From Woeseiaceae bacterium (GTDB lineage Bacteria > Pseudomonadota > Gammaproteobacteria > Steroidobacterales > Woeseiaceae), in contig JABDOQ010000104.1 of assembly GCA_013043165.1 (NCBI GenBank), positions 62,001 to 126,000 of the forward strand: DNA of 64,000 nucleotides, given 5' to 3'. Shown one piece after another: positions 1 to 10,034 of this stretch. The notes under the pieces are model-generated. The model made no database searches. It was not told the DNA's origin and saw only the letters and a program-made list of their open reading frames with translations. Each line of letters begins with the position of its first letter. Position 1 is the stretch's first letter. The position numbers were made by a program, and so were the translations under genes.

Positions 1-1
1 G

Positions 2-292
2 GAGGCGGATGCAATCGAACTGATTGCTCCGTTTGTCGTCGGCTACCATGCGGTTCGGGCCCTTTCGGTAGCGGAGCTGGAGCTGTTGTTCGATCTCGTT
101 CGTGTACGACTTGCCACGACAGTTACCTTGCTTTACTGGCGCCTGGATGCCCGCGATCACGATGACGCTTACCGGCAAAAAACGCTGCACCAGGAAAGCG
201 ACGCGATCGATTTTCTCACGCTGCTGGACGATCTGGGCAGGGCGAGGTTCTCGCGAGAACTACAGCGGGCCGTAAGCGGCCGGGCCCCCTGA
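2..292 (+). CDS. C-terminal part of a phosphotransferase (APH / hydroxylysine-kinase-like) protein, truncated by window start
   Basis: Open reading frame continues upstream from the window edge (EADAIELIAPFVVGYHAVRALSVAELELLFDLVRVRLATTVTLLYWRL...); pattern resembles C-termini of aminoglycoside-phosphotransferase-family kinases. Confidence 0.5.
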   Translation, partial: EADAIELIAPFVVGYHAVRALSVAELELLFDLVRVRLATTVTLLYWRLDARDHDDAYRQKTLHQESDAIDFLTLLDDLGRARFSRELQRAVSGRAP

Positions 293-423
293 TTTAACAA
301 TAATCAGCTCAATGCCGCCGGAGCTGCGGTGGTACTCCTACCAACTGAGTAACAGTTCCTTAAATCAGCGGCTTACGAGCCGTACGATGAGGATCCCTGT
401 ATCGCTGTTTGGGCCCGATACTG

Positions 424-2376
424 ATGAACCTGGACGTCGCACTGTCCGTACTGCTGGTCTTTGGCGCAGCTTGCTTCCTGATGATGGGATCGAGCCTCGT
501 GGCGTCGAGGCGGGAGATCGGCAGCATGCCGGTCGGCGTACTGTTCGTTGTGATCAGCATCTGGGTTGCGGGCGGTGCAATTGAACTGCTGGCGGAAAGT
601 TTTACCGTATTCTCTATCGGCCGTACCGCGCACTTTATTGGCACGGCATTGGTGCCCATCGTCGCATACGTTTACTTTCGCGAGTACGCGGGCCTGGAAA
701 CACCGACGCGTCGCCTGGCGTTGATGAGCATTATCCCGTTTATATCGGTGCTCCTGGCGGCCACAAACATCCATCACGAGTCGATGTGGTATTTGCCCAT
801 AAGCAACGCGGCGGGCGACTTTTTGACGCGGCCGGAAAAATGGGGTCCCTGGTTCATGTTTGTGCATCTGCCCTACAGCTACGCCGTTATCGGTGCTGCG
901 ATCGTTTCGCTGCTCACCCGGATTTCAGCCGTGGCGCCAGCACATCGGCGTGGGCTGTTTCAGCTCACCGGCGCCTGCGTCGCGCCTTTGGCCGCAACCA
1001 TGGCTTATGACCTTGGCTTCGGGCCCCATACAATTTCATACGTGCCCCTCGTATTCGTAGCGATGTTGCCCGTTTACGCGTGGCTGATTTACGGTGAAAA
1101 AATCGTTGAATTCAGGCCCCTTGCTTATGAAGCCGTTTTCCAGAACATGCAGGACCCCGTGGTGGTTATCGATGAGCAGCGTCGTGTCATCGGCCTGAAC
1201 CATGGTGCGGAAAACCTGCTGAGTATCGTCGAGTCCGCCGCGCTGCGCGAACCGCTCGAAGCTCTTTTTGGTGAAGACACGCCGGAGGTATTCGAGGTCC
1301 TGGACTCAGGTTTGCCGCAAAAGATGATGACCACGACCGGACGTTTCCTGCATATTCAGGTTTCGCCCATCAACACGAATCGTGCCGCTGCGCGAGGCGG
1401 CAAAGTGCTGATGTTTCGTGACGTAAGCGACGTCGAAAAGGCGCAAAGCGAGGTTCGAAAAAGCGAAAAGCTGCTGCGGACGATCATCGATCATTCAGTA
1501 AACGGCATTGTTCGATTCCGTTGGGGCGAAGACGACGATGGTCAGAAAATGCTGCACAGTATCTTTGCCAATTCGGCGGCTGGCCGTTTCCTGGGCGCGG
1601 ACGTTGACAGTCTCGTCGATCGCAGGGCGCCGGATCTTATTCGGCTCGCCACAAGCGGCATGGACAGCAAAGCCGCTGACGACATCGTTCGCCGTTTCGA
1701 GACAGCCGTGAATCGGGGCGCCAGCCTGGAAATCGAGGTTCACCAACGCAGGCGCGGAGCCGACCGCTGGCTGCGCATGATTTGCGAGCCAATGGGCGAC
1801 GACATCGCCGCGACTTTTGTCGATATCACCGGGGACAAGGCGAAAGAACGCCAGATGGAATCGATCGCCACATCGGATCCACTGACCGGTGTTCTGAATC
1901 GACGCGGATTTGAACGCCATGCGGCCGAGCGGCTGACAGCGAGCGCCGACGATGCGACCGGCGCGCTGCTCTTCATTGACCTTAACGAATTCAAGCAGAT
2001 CAACGACAAGTGCGGTCATGAAATTGGTGACCAGCTACTGCGCATTGCGGCCGAACGGCTGAAAAAGAGCCTGCGGTCGCACGATATCATCGGTCGTCCG
2101 GGTGGCGATGAGTTTGTAGCGCTCGTGCCCGACGTCGATGCGAGCATCGCCGACAAGCTGGCCGTACGGCTCGCCAAAGGTCTGGAAGAACCTTACGTGA
2201 TTGGCGACGATACGCTGTATTGCGCAGCCAGCATCGGTCTCGCTCTTTACCCGGACAACGCCAATACGCTGACCGGGCTGCTGCGCGAAGCGGATGAGGC
2301 GATGTATCGTGCCAAGGCTCGCTGCCGTGGTGTCAACGACATCGGCGGCAACGACCTGCTCGAAAAAGCGATCTAG
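424..2376 (+). CDS. Diguanylate cyclase: N-terminal 7TM histidine-kinase-type sensor region, PAS domains, GGDEF
   Basis: Several hydrophobic helices at N-terminus, PAS-like segment, C-terminal GRPGGDEF with RSHD (RxxD I-site) five residues upstream. ATG at 424 preferred over the track start at 409. Confidence 0.9.
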   Translation: MNLDVALSVLLVFGAACFLMMGSSLVASRREIGSMPVGVLFVVISIWVAGGAIELLAESFTVFSIGRTAHFIGTALVPIVAYVYFREYAGLETPTRRLALMSIIPFISVLLAATNIHHESMWYLPISNAAGDFLTRPEKWGPWFMFVHLPYSYAVIGAAIVSLLTRISAVAPAHRRGLFQLTGACVAPLAATMAYDLGFGPHTISYVPLVFVAMLPVYAWLIYGEKIVEFRPLAYEAVFQNMQDPVVVIDEQRRVIGLNHGAENLLSIVESAALREPLEALFGEDTPEVFEVLDSGLPQKMMTTTGRFLHIQVSPINTNRAAARGGKVLMFRDVSDVEKAQSEVRKSEKLLRTIIDHSVNGIVRFRWGEDDDGQKMLHSIFANSAAGRFLGADVDSLVDRRAPDLIRLATSGMDSKAADDIVRRFETAVNRGASLEIEVHQRRRGADRWLRMICEPMGDDIAATFVDITGDKAKERQMESIATSDPLTGVLNRRGFERHAAERLTASADDATGALLFIDLNEFKQINDKCGHEIGDQLLRIAAERLKKSLRSHDIIGRPGGDEFVALVPDVDASIADKLAVRLAKGLEEPYVIGDDTLYCAASIGLALYPDNANTLTGLLREADEAMYRAKARCRGVNDIGGNDLLEKAI

Positions 2377-2487
2377 GAAGCCCTTCATCACGCGCCGCTA
2401 CCGGTGCGATAGCCGCAGCCCGGAAACAAACGCTGCTGATGCATATCGCCGCCAGCTAGTGTTAGGCTTCGTGCTCACAGGAAGGGC

Positions 2488-2778
2488 ATGGAGACCCGCA
2501 TGGTTACTGCCATCGTTCTAATAAAAGCGGAAACGAACCGCATTCCGGACCTGGCCGACAAGATTGCGGACATGTCGGGAGTTTCCGAAGTCTTTTCGGT
2601 AGCAGGGCGCTACGACCTCGTCGCGATCGTCAGGGTTGCGAGAAACGAGGACCTGGCCGATGTGATCAGCGACAAAATGCGTCTTCAGGAGGGCATCGTC
2701 GAAACCGAAACCATGATTGCATTTCGCGCCTATTCCCGGCAGGAACTCGAGGCGGGATTCGAACTGGGGCTGGACTGA
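2488..2778 (+). CDS. Stand-alone Lrp/AsnC ligand-binding (RAM) domain protein
   Basis: 96 aa, VTAIVLIKAE...GVSEVFSVAGRYDLVAIVRV pattern of the Lrp effector domain; no HTH region. Confidence 0.85.
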   Translation: METRMVTAIVLIKAETNRIPDLADKIADMSGVSEVFSVAGRYDLVAIVRVARNEDLADVISDKMRLQEGIVETETMIAFRAYSRQELEAGFELGLD

Positions 2779-2817
2779 CAGGCCTGGCATGACTGTGGGC
2801 GTGAAGTAGGGAAGAAT

Positions 2818-4023
2818 ATGGCCGAGGCATTTATCTGTGATGCGGTGCGCACGCCCATCGGCCGGTACGGCGGCGCTTTGTCCCCGGTGCGCGCCGACGA
2901 TCTCGGTGCGATTCCGATGGCGGCATTGCTCGCGCGGAACGAAAAGCTGAATCCTGTTGCGATCGAAGACCTGGCCTACGGCTGTGCGAACCAGGCGGGC
3001 GAGGATAATCGCAACGTCGCACGCATGTCACTGCTGCTGGCGGGCCTGCCCGTTACGGTTCCGGCAGTCACGGTCAATCGTCTCTGCGGGTCCGGCATGA
3101 ATGCAATCGGCAACATCGCCGACGGCATTCGCACGGGCGCGATCGGGTTGGGTTTAGCCGGCGGCGTCGAGTCGATGTCACGCGCGCCTTTCGTCATGGC
3201 AAAGCAAACGACCGCGTTTGGCAGAAACGCCGAACTTTACGATACGACGCTGGGTTGGCGCTTCGTCAACAGGAAACTAAAAGCGCAATACGGCATCGAT
3301 TCGATGTCCGAAACCGCCGAGAATGTTGCCGACGGTTTTCTGATATCACGCGAGGACCAGGACCAGTTTGCGCTGCGCAGTCAGCAACGTGCCGAAGCGG
3401 CGAGTGCGGCCGGCAAATTCAAGGACGAGATCATTCCAGTGTCGGTACCACAGCGGCGCGGTGATGCAATGATCGTGGACACGGATGAACATCCGCGGCA
3501 CGGATCAACAATCGACGGGCTGGCCAGGCTCAAGCCCATCGTTCGCGAGCGCGGCACCATCACTGCCGGCAACGCATCGGGAATCAATGACGGCGCCTGT
3601 GCGCTGCTCGTTGCTTCTGAGAAGTCAGCCAAGGCGCAGGGTCTCGAACCGCTGGCACGCGTGGTGGGTTGGGCGGTCGCGGGCGTCGAACCGCGCATCA
3701 TGGGTATCGGTCCCGCGCCTGCGTCGCAGAAAGTACTCGAACAATGCGGAATGAGCATCGAACAAATGGATGTCATCGAACTCAATGAGGCGTTTGCGGC
3801 ACAGGGACTCGCTACCCTGCGACAGCTGGGCGTCGCCGATGACGCGGCGCACGTCAATCCGAATGGTGGTGCGATCGCCCTGGGGCATCCGCTCGGCATG
3901 TCCGGCGCGCGACTCGTTACAACGGCGACCTACGAGCTGCGGCGCAGCGGCGGGAAGCTCGCACTTTGCACGATGTGCATCGGTGTCGGGCAGGGCATCG
4001 CCATCATCATAGAACGCGTCTGA
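2818..4023 (+). CDS. Acetyl-CoA acyltransferase, 3-oxoadipyl-CoA thiolase-like
   Basis: VNRLCGSGMNAIG, NPNGGAIALGHPLGMSGAR and CTMCIGVGQG thiolase motifs. Confidence 0.9.
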   Translation: MAEAFICDAVRTPIGRYGGALSPVRADDLGAIPMAALLARNEKLNPVAIEDLAYGCANQAGEDNRNVARMSLLLAGLPVTVPAVTVNRLCGSGMNAIGNIADGIRTGAIGLGLAGGVESMSRAPFVMAKQTTAFGRNAELYDTTLGWRFVNRKLKAQYGIDSMSETAENVADGFLISREDQDQFALRSQQRAEAASAAGKFKDEIIPVSVPQRRGDAMIVDTDEHPRHGSTIDGLARLKPIVRERGTITAGNASGINDGACALLVASEKSAKAQGLEPLARVVGWAVAGVEPRIMGIGPAPASQKVLEQCGMSIEQMDVIELNEAFAAQGLATLRQLGVADDAAHVNPNGGAIALGHPLGMSGARLVTTATYELRRSGGKLALCTMCIGVGQGIAIIIERV

Positions 4024-4607
4024 TGAAGCAGCGCCCGCCCAGCTACGAAACGCAGGAGCTCCGGGAATTCGCAGAAGTTCTGCGAGGGCGGCGCACTATC
4101 AACCTTTTCCTGCAGACGCCGGTGCCCGATGAACTGGTGCGCGATGCCCTCGAGGCTGCCACCTGGGCGCCCAATCATCACGTCACGGAACCCTGGCGCT
4201 TTATTCTCCCGGGCGAGCACACGGTGCAAAATATACTGGATCTCTGTCGGCTGATTACGGCTGAGAAAAAGAACGACGAACTGGCGCTGCACAAACGTGA
4301 GAGTTGGGCAGAGAAGCCGGGCTGGCTGATCGTGACCTGCAAACGCAGCGGGGACGAGCTGCGGCAACAGGAGGATTACGCGGCGTGCTGTGCGGCCGTG
4401 CAAAACTTCATGCTGTATCTCTGGAAAGCCGGCGTAGGGTCCAAATGGACTACGGGCGATATCACGCGAGACCCGCGCTTCTTCGACATCATTGACGTCG
4501 ACCGGTCGCAGGCTTTCGTCGTCGGCCTTGTCTGGTTCGGCTATCCGAAACTGACCCCGGGCCAATCGCGCAAAGAACTGTCAGAGGTCTTGCGACGGCT
4601 GCCCTAG
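4023..4607 (+). CDS. Nitroreductase family protein
   Basis: RRTINLFLQTPVPDELVRDALEAATWAPNHHVTEPWRF is the nitroreductase N-terminal pattern; ATG overlaps the thiolase stop (TGATG). Confidence 0.85.
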   Translation: MKQRPPSYETQELREFAEVLRGRRTINLFLQTPVPDELVRDALEAATWAPNHHVTEPWRFILPGEHTVQNILDLCRLITAEKKNDELALHKRESWAEKPGWLIVTCKRSGDELRQQEDYAACCAAVQNFMLYLWKAGVGSKWTTGDITRDPRFFDIIDVDRSQAFVVGLVWFGYPKLTPGQSRKELSEVLRRLP

Positions 4608-4612
4608 AGCCC

Positions 4613-5821
4613 TCATTGTGGTTGTTTGGTCGCTACGGCCGCGGTGAATACCACGTCAGTCGAACTGTTCAGTGCCGTTTCCGCCGAATCCTGCAGGATA
4701 CTGATGACGAATCCGACAGCAACGACCTGCATTGCGATGTCGTTCGATATGCCGAACAGTCCACAGCTCAGTGGGATCAGCAACAACGAGCCACCGGCAA
4801 CGCCGGACGCCCCGCAGGCTGACAAAGCCGCAACCAGACTTAGCAACAGTGCGGTTGGCAGGTCGACACTGATGCCGAGGGTATGTGCGGCTGCCAGCGT
4901 TAGTACGGTAATCGTAATCGCAGCACCGCCCATGTTGATGGTCGCACCGAGCGGGATAGACACCGCGTAGGTGTCTTTTTCCAGATTGAGTTTCTCGCAC
5001 AACGCCAGGTTGACTGGAATATTGGCCGCCGAACTGCGCGTAAAAAATGCCGTCACACCGCTTTCCCTGAGCGCCGTCAATACGATCGGGTAGGGATTCC
5101 GGCGCGTTTTGATCCCGACAATCAGCGGATTGATCAACAAGGCCATGATGAGCATGCTGCCGAGCAGCACGGTCAGGATTCGCGCGTAGCCGCCGAGCAC
5201 CGACAGGCCCGATTCGGCAAGGTTTCCAGCCACGAGTCCGAATATGCCGATTGGCGCCAGGCGAATGACAAGCCGCACGATGTGTGTCACGGCGTCTGAC
5301 GTATCTTTGAGCATCTGTCGCGTAGATTCCGCCGCGTGATGCAGGAAAATGCCCAGCAGCACGCCCCAGACCAGAATGCCGATAAAGTTGCCGGTCAGGA
5401 TGGCGTTGACCGGGTTGTCGACGAGTTTCTGTAACAGGCCACCAAGAACCTCAGCAATTCCTTTCGGAGCGCTCGCGCTGATCTCCGGTATCTGTAATGC
5501 GAGTGTCGTCGGAAACAGCGTGCTCATGACGACTGCCAGAAGTGCTGCCGCAGCGGTTCCGATGAGATACATCAGGACAATCGGGCGCATCTGCGAAGTG
5601 TGACTCACGCGGCGATTGGCGATGGCCGAAGCCACCAGCACCAGTACCAGGACCGGCGCAACCGCCTTGAGTGCCTGCACGAACAAATTGCCGAGCAGCA
5701 TCGACGCTCTTGCGGCGTCCGGCCAGCTCAGTGACAAAGCGATACCGGCAACGATGCCCACGGCGATCTGCAGCACGAGGCTGCCCGACATGATTCGCTC
5801 GATTACTGTTCTTGTTGTCAT
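4613..5821 (-). CDS. sstT: Serine/threonine:Na+ symporter (dicarboxylate/amino acid:cation symporter family)
   Basis: Multi-TM protein with [19 protein letters not shown] and [19 protein letters not shown] motifs. Confidence 0.9.
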   Translation of the reverse strand: MTTRTVIERIMSGSLVLQIAVGIVAGIALSLSWPDAARASMLLGNLFVQALKAVAPVLVLVLVASAIANRRVSHTSQMRPIVLMYLIGTAAAALLAVVMSTLFPTTLALQIPEISASAPKGIAEVLGGLLQKLVDNPVNAILTGNFIGILVWGVLLGIFLHHAAESTRQMLKDTSDAVTHIVRLVIRLAPIGIFGLVAGNLAESGLSVLGGYARILTVLLGSMLIMALLINPLIVGIKTRRNPYPIVLTALRESGVTAFFTRSSAANIPVNLALCEKLNLEKDTYAVSIPLGATINMGGAAITITVLTLAAAHTLGISVDLPTALLLSLVAALSACGASGVAGGSLLLIPLSCGLFGISNDIAMQVVAVGFVISILQDSAETALNSSTDVVFTAAVATKQPQ

Positions 5822-5943
5822 TGGCTCATATCGCAGGCGTATCCGCCTGCAAGGATAACCGACTACAAATAGGCGTTTGCTTCAATCTTGCGGCCCTGCG
5901 CATTCAATACCGGGCGCCCTCTCGCGGGCGCCCGGCAGGCAGC

Positions 5944-8694
5944 TCAGTTTGCCGACGTCGTCGTGATGATGTTGCCGTCAGCGTCGATTTGCGTAATTTC
6001 GCCCAGTTCGAGCTCGCGGATGCGCGATTCGATCTTTGCTCTATCGCCGACGACTACCCAGGTGAGGTTGTCGGGCTTGATGGTCTGCCCGGCCACGTCG
6101 TTAATCTGTTCGAGCGAAAGCCCGCGAACAGAATCGGCATAAGTATCCCAGTAGTTATCCGGCAGGCCGTAGGTCACGATCTCACCAATGTCGCGCAATA
6201 CTGCCGCGTTGGTCTCCCAGCGGCCCGGCAGGCTCAGCGTGTTGTTGTCCTTGACCTTTGCCATCTCGGCGTCGGTTGCCGGGTTCGACGACAGGTATTC
6301 GCCAAGCTCACGCTTGATTTCAGCCATGGACTCCATGGTCTTGTCGGTCTGCACCGGTGCGTAAGCGATAAACGGACGCTGACCCTGTGCATCCTGAATC
6401 AGGGTGCGGGCACCGTAGGCCCAGCTCTTGTCCTCGCGCAGGTTCATGTTCAGGCGCGAAGTAAAGCTGCCACCGATGATCTCGTTCATTGTCTCGAGCG
6501 CAATCTCGTTCACGTCGCCTGTCGGCGGTGCGACGTTTCCTGCGAATATTATCGACTGCTCCGAGCCCGGCCGGTCGATCAGGAACAGGCGCTGCCCTTC
6601 GCTGACCGGCACGCTGGCGATGTTCTTGGTCGGCACGTCTGCCGGTTTCCAGCGCGCGAATAACTTCTCCAGCTTCGGCTTGATCGTGGTCATAGTGGTA
6701 TCGCCGACGACAATCAGCGTCGCGTTGTTGGGCTTGAACCATGTGTCGTGGTAGTCGACCAGGGACTGGCGCGTGATAAGCGATACGGAGGCTTCCGTTC
6801 CCGATCCGGTCAGCGGCATGGCGTAGGCATGGCCTTCACCGTAGAGCAGCTTGGGGAAAGTGCGCAGCGCCATCGAAACCGGCGAATTTTTTTCCTGCCC
6901 GATCTGTGCAAGCCGCTGCTTGCGCAGGCGCTCGAGATCGGCCTCGGGGAAAGCCGGGTTCAGTATGACGTCAGCATAGATGTCGAGCGCTTTGTCCAGG
7001 TTTTCCGACAGTGTATCGAGAGAGACTGTTGAGGAATCCAGGCTCGAGCCTGCGCCGATTGTGGCGCTGAGACGGTCAAGTTCATCGCTGATCTGGAGCG
7101 CCGTGCGTCGTTTCGTGCCTTCGTCCAGCATTGCCATCGCAAGGCTCGAGGTGCCGGGCTCGCCGAACTGATCGGACGCAAAGCCCGCATCGAAGCGGAG
7201 ACTCATGTTGATCGTCGGTATCGATTTGCGCGTTGCAACGATCAGTTCAAGACCGTTCGACAGCGTGTCTTTCTCAAAGTCACTGAAAGTCACTTCCGGG
7301 AACGACGTTGTTGCGGGAACGCCGGAACGGTCGGCGCCCTCGCTGACGGCGCTGAGCTGCGGGAACGGCCGAACTTCGAGGTGATAGGCGCCGGCTTTCA
7401 ACCAGCGGTCGATTGCGGCTTCGATCGAATCGGTGGATGCACTTTCGAATCGCTGCAGCTGGACCTTGTAAAAGTCCGGACTCCCGGCGTACACGGCGTT
7501 GCTTGCGAGCACGTCGGACTTGCCGCCGAAACCACCGATCCGCTCGATACCGCGAACGAATCCGCCACGCCTGGATGCTTTAACGCGCTCGAGCTCGTCT
7601 TTGGATATTCCGTCCCGCATCAGGCGGTCGACTTCCTCGTCGACGGCGCGCTTGATGGTTTCAATATCACCGCCGGGCTGCGCCGTGATGATGATCCCGA
7701 ATATCCCGGCGATCTCGTTTGCGAACATGAATGCCTGGGCACTCGTGGCGATCTGCTCGTTGTAAACGAGCCGCTCGAATAGCCGCGAGTTCTTGCCGCC
7801 GGCCAGCACATCGCCGGCGAGATTCAGCAAATCGGCATCCTCGGACGTGAGGTGCGGGCCGCCCCAGATCTTGTAATACTGCGCCTGTGGCACGCGGTCC
7901 TGCAGGACTTCGTGCTTGTCGTTCTCCAGCTGAACTTCCCAGACGTCGTACTTGGATATCGGTGGCCCGGCTGGAATGTCGCCGAAATACAGTTTGACCT
8001 TTTCGAACACCTCGTCGGCAACGACGTCACCGGCTACGGCCAGAACGGCGTTGTTGGGACCGTAGTAGGTCTTGAACCAATCCTGTACGTCTTCGAGGCT
8101 GGCCGCATCGAGATCCTCCATGGATCCAATCACCGTCCAGGAGTAGGGGTGTCCTTCCGGAAACGCGCCTTCAAATATGTGGTTCCACACCTTGCCGTAG
8201 GGCTGGTTTTCCCGCTGGCGCTTTTCGTTCTGTACGACGCCACGCTGTTCGTCGAGTTTCTCCTGCGTGACGGCGCCCAGCAGATGTCCCATGCGGTCGG
8301 ATTCCATCCACAGCGCCATATCGAGCGCGGTCTTCGGCACGTTCTGGAAATAGTTGGTCCGATCCCAGTTGGTCGTACCGTTCATATCGGTAGCGCCGAC
8401 GCGTTCGAACGGCTTGAAGTACTCGTCGTCATAGTTCTCGGTGCCGTTGAACATCAGGTGCTCAAACAGGTGCGCGAAGCCGGTCTTGCCGGGCTTCTCG
8501 TTTTTCGAACCGACGTGGTACCAGACATTGACGGCGACGATCGGGGCCTTGTTGTCCTCGTGGACAATGAGCCGGAGTCCGTTGTCGAGCGTGTATTCGG
8601 TATAGGGAATTTCAATGTCGCCGGCATTTGCGAAGGAAGCGATAGCCAGCAAAGCAAACGACGCAAGGGTCGTCAGAGACAGATGTTTATGCAT
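5944..8694 (-). CDS. M16 family zinc metallopeptidase (two-domain, secreted)
   Basis: Signal peptide MHKHLSLTTLASFALLAIASFANAG; HLFEHLMFNG (HxxEH) motif; internal second M16-like domain. Confidence 0.93.
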   Translation of the reverse strand: MHKHLSLTTLASFALLAIASFANAGDIEIPYTEYTLDNGLRLIVHEDNKAPIVAVNVWYHVGSKNEKPGKTGFAHLFEHLMFNGTENYDDEYFKPFERVGATDMNGTTNWDRTNYFQNVPKTALDMALWMESDRMGHLLGAVTQEKLDEQRGVVQNEKRQRENQPYGKVWNHIFEGAFPEGHPYSWTVIGSMEDLDAASLEDVQDWFKTYYGPNNAVLAVAGDVVADEVFEKVKLYFGDIPAGPPISKYDVWEVQLENDKHEVLQDRVPQAQYYKIWGGPHLTSEDADLLNLAGDVLAGGKNSRLFERLVYNEQIATSAQAFMFANEIAGIFGIIITAQPGGDIETIKRAVDEEVDRLMRDGISKDELERVKASRRGGFVRGIERIGGFGGKSDVLASNAVYAGSPDFYKVQLQRFESASTDSIEAAIDRWLKAGAYHLEVRPFPQLSAVSEGADRSGVPATTSFPEVTFSDFEKDTLSNGLELIVATRKSIPTINMSLRFDAGFASDQFGEPGTSSLAMAMLDEGTKRRTALQISDELDRLSATIGAGSSLDSSTVSLDTLSENLDKALDIYADVILNPAFPEADLERLRKQRLAQIGQEKNSPVSMALRTFPKLLYGEGHAYAMPLTGSGTEASVSLITRQSLVDYHDTWFKPNNATLIVVGDTTMTTIKPKLEKLFARWKPADVPTKNIASVPVSEGQRLFLIDRPGSEQSIIFAGNVAPPTGDVNEIALETMNEIIGGSFTSRLNMNLREDKSWAYGARTLIQDAQGQRPFIAYAPVQTDKTMESMAEIKRELGEYLSSNPATDAEMAKVKDNNTLSLPGRWETNAAVLRDIGEIVTYGLPDNYWDTYADSVRGLSLEQINDVAGQTIKPDNLTWVVVGDRAKIESRIRELELGEITQIDADGNIITTTSAN

Positions 8695-8807
8695 GATTAA
8701 CTCTCTTTGGTCGTAGCCGCGCGGCGGCCATTCGTACTGGGCCCGCTTTGCGATATCAGGTTTAGTTTGGAGTTTTCCAGGTGGCGCGGAGTATACCAGC
8801 CGCTCGG

Positions 8808-10034
8808 CTAGTCGCGCGCCAGTTCTTCGGGGTGATGCACGAACGGTCCCGGTGCGATCAGCGGGCGCATCAGGAAAATCAGTGTCGTGAGCAGCCCGAC
8901 GGCCGCCATTATAATCACGGCATTGCGAACCGAGCCATCATAAATAAGCGCTGCAAACAGCGCGCCGCCTGCGCCGGCGAGATTTTGCAGCGTGCCGACA
9001 ATGGATGAGGCAACACCCGCAATTCTTGGCAGCGGGTCCAGTGCGACGACCATGGCGTTGGACATCAGGATTGCGATCGTAAACATGAACAGGCAAACGC
9101 ATACCCACAGCCACCAGAAAGGCGCGGAGTCCAGCCAGGCGATGATGGCCAGCTGCGCGCTGGCTACGAAGATGATGCCCACGCTTATACCGATGAGGTG
9201 AAGTTGGTCAAAGTGCATAACGAGCAAGCGATTCAGGGCTGATCCCGCGAGTATCGACAGCCCGGCACAGGCAAAGATCAGCCCGTATGCCTGGACCGAG
9301 TAGCCATAAATCTCGACCGTCAGGGCCGCCGATACGGCGATGACAGACAGAAATCCTGCCGGCAGCAAAAGCAGAAGCAAAAGCCCGAAAATACTTTGAC
9401 GATGAGAGAAGAACTCGCCGAAACTGGAAGCCAGCTGCCGGATGGGATGTTCGCGGACGTGGGGCTGGTGCGTCTCCACGAGATTCCTTTGGATTGCCAC
9501 AATCATCAGGAAGGCGCAGGCTGCGATCGCAATAAACGGTGCCCGCCAGCCCCATTGTGCAACCAGCAACGCACCGAAGGTCGGTGCAATGACGGGCGCC
9601 GCCGTAAAGATCATCGTCATCAGCGACATCAGGCGTGCCGCGTCCCTGCCTGACGCAACGTCCCGCACGATGGCTCTCGACAGCACGACGGCCGACGCGG
9701 CGCCAATGCCCTGCACGAAACGAGCGGCCAGCAGCCACTCCATGTCGCTGGCCGCGGCAGCCACCGTCGCAGCGATTGCAAACAACGCCATGCCCGAATA
9801 TAGCGTGGGCATTCGACCGAGCCGATCGGAGAACAAGCCGGCGGGGATCTGCCCGATGGCCATGCCGGCCATGAAAATGCCGACGATCTGCTGGCCGCGC
9901 GTCAGGGTCGAGTCGAGCGCATCGACCATGGAAGGGATGGCCGGCAGGCTGAGGTCCACAGTCAGGGCGGCCATGGCCGTAAGCAGGCCCAGGGTCAGGA
10001 CAAAGCTGCGGGACTGGACGAGGTGGGTGTTCAA
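8808..10034 (-). CDS. MFS transporter, Bcr/CflA-type
   Basis: 12-TM MFS pattern with QIPAGLFSDRLGRMPTLYSGMALF; TTG start overlaps the hutI stop by 4 nt. Confidence 0.85.
   Translation of the reverse strand: MNTHLVQSRSFVLTLGLLTAMAALTVDLSLPAIPSMVDALDSTLTRGQQIVGIFMAGMAIGQIPAGLFSDRLGRMPTLYSGMALFAIAATVAAAASDMEWLLAARFVQGIGAASAVVLSRAIVRDVASGRDAARLMSLMTMIFTAAPVIAPTFGALLVAQWGWRAPFIAIAACAFLMIVAIQRNLVETHQPHVREHPIRQLASSFGEFFSHRQSIFGLLLLLLLPAGFLSVIAVSAALTVEIYGYSVQAYGLIFACAGLSILAGSALNRLLVMHFDQLHLIGISVGIIFVASAQLAIIAWLDSAPFWWLWVCVCLFMFTIAILMSNAMVVALDPLPRIAGVASSIVGTLQNLAGAGGALFAALIYDGSVRNAVIIMAAVGLLTTLIFLMRPLIAPGPFVHHPEELARD

Noticed and set aside
5812-8700. Long + strand ORFs (5812-6663, 7381-7782, 7852-8700) opposite the M16 protease gene
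   Set aside because: Shadow ORFs of a clearly coding minus-strand gene in high-GC DNA; translations have no recognisable domain.
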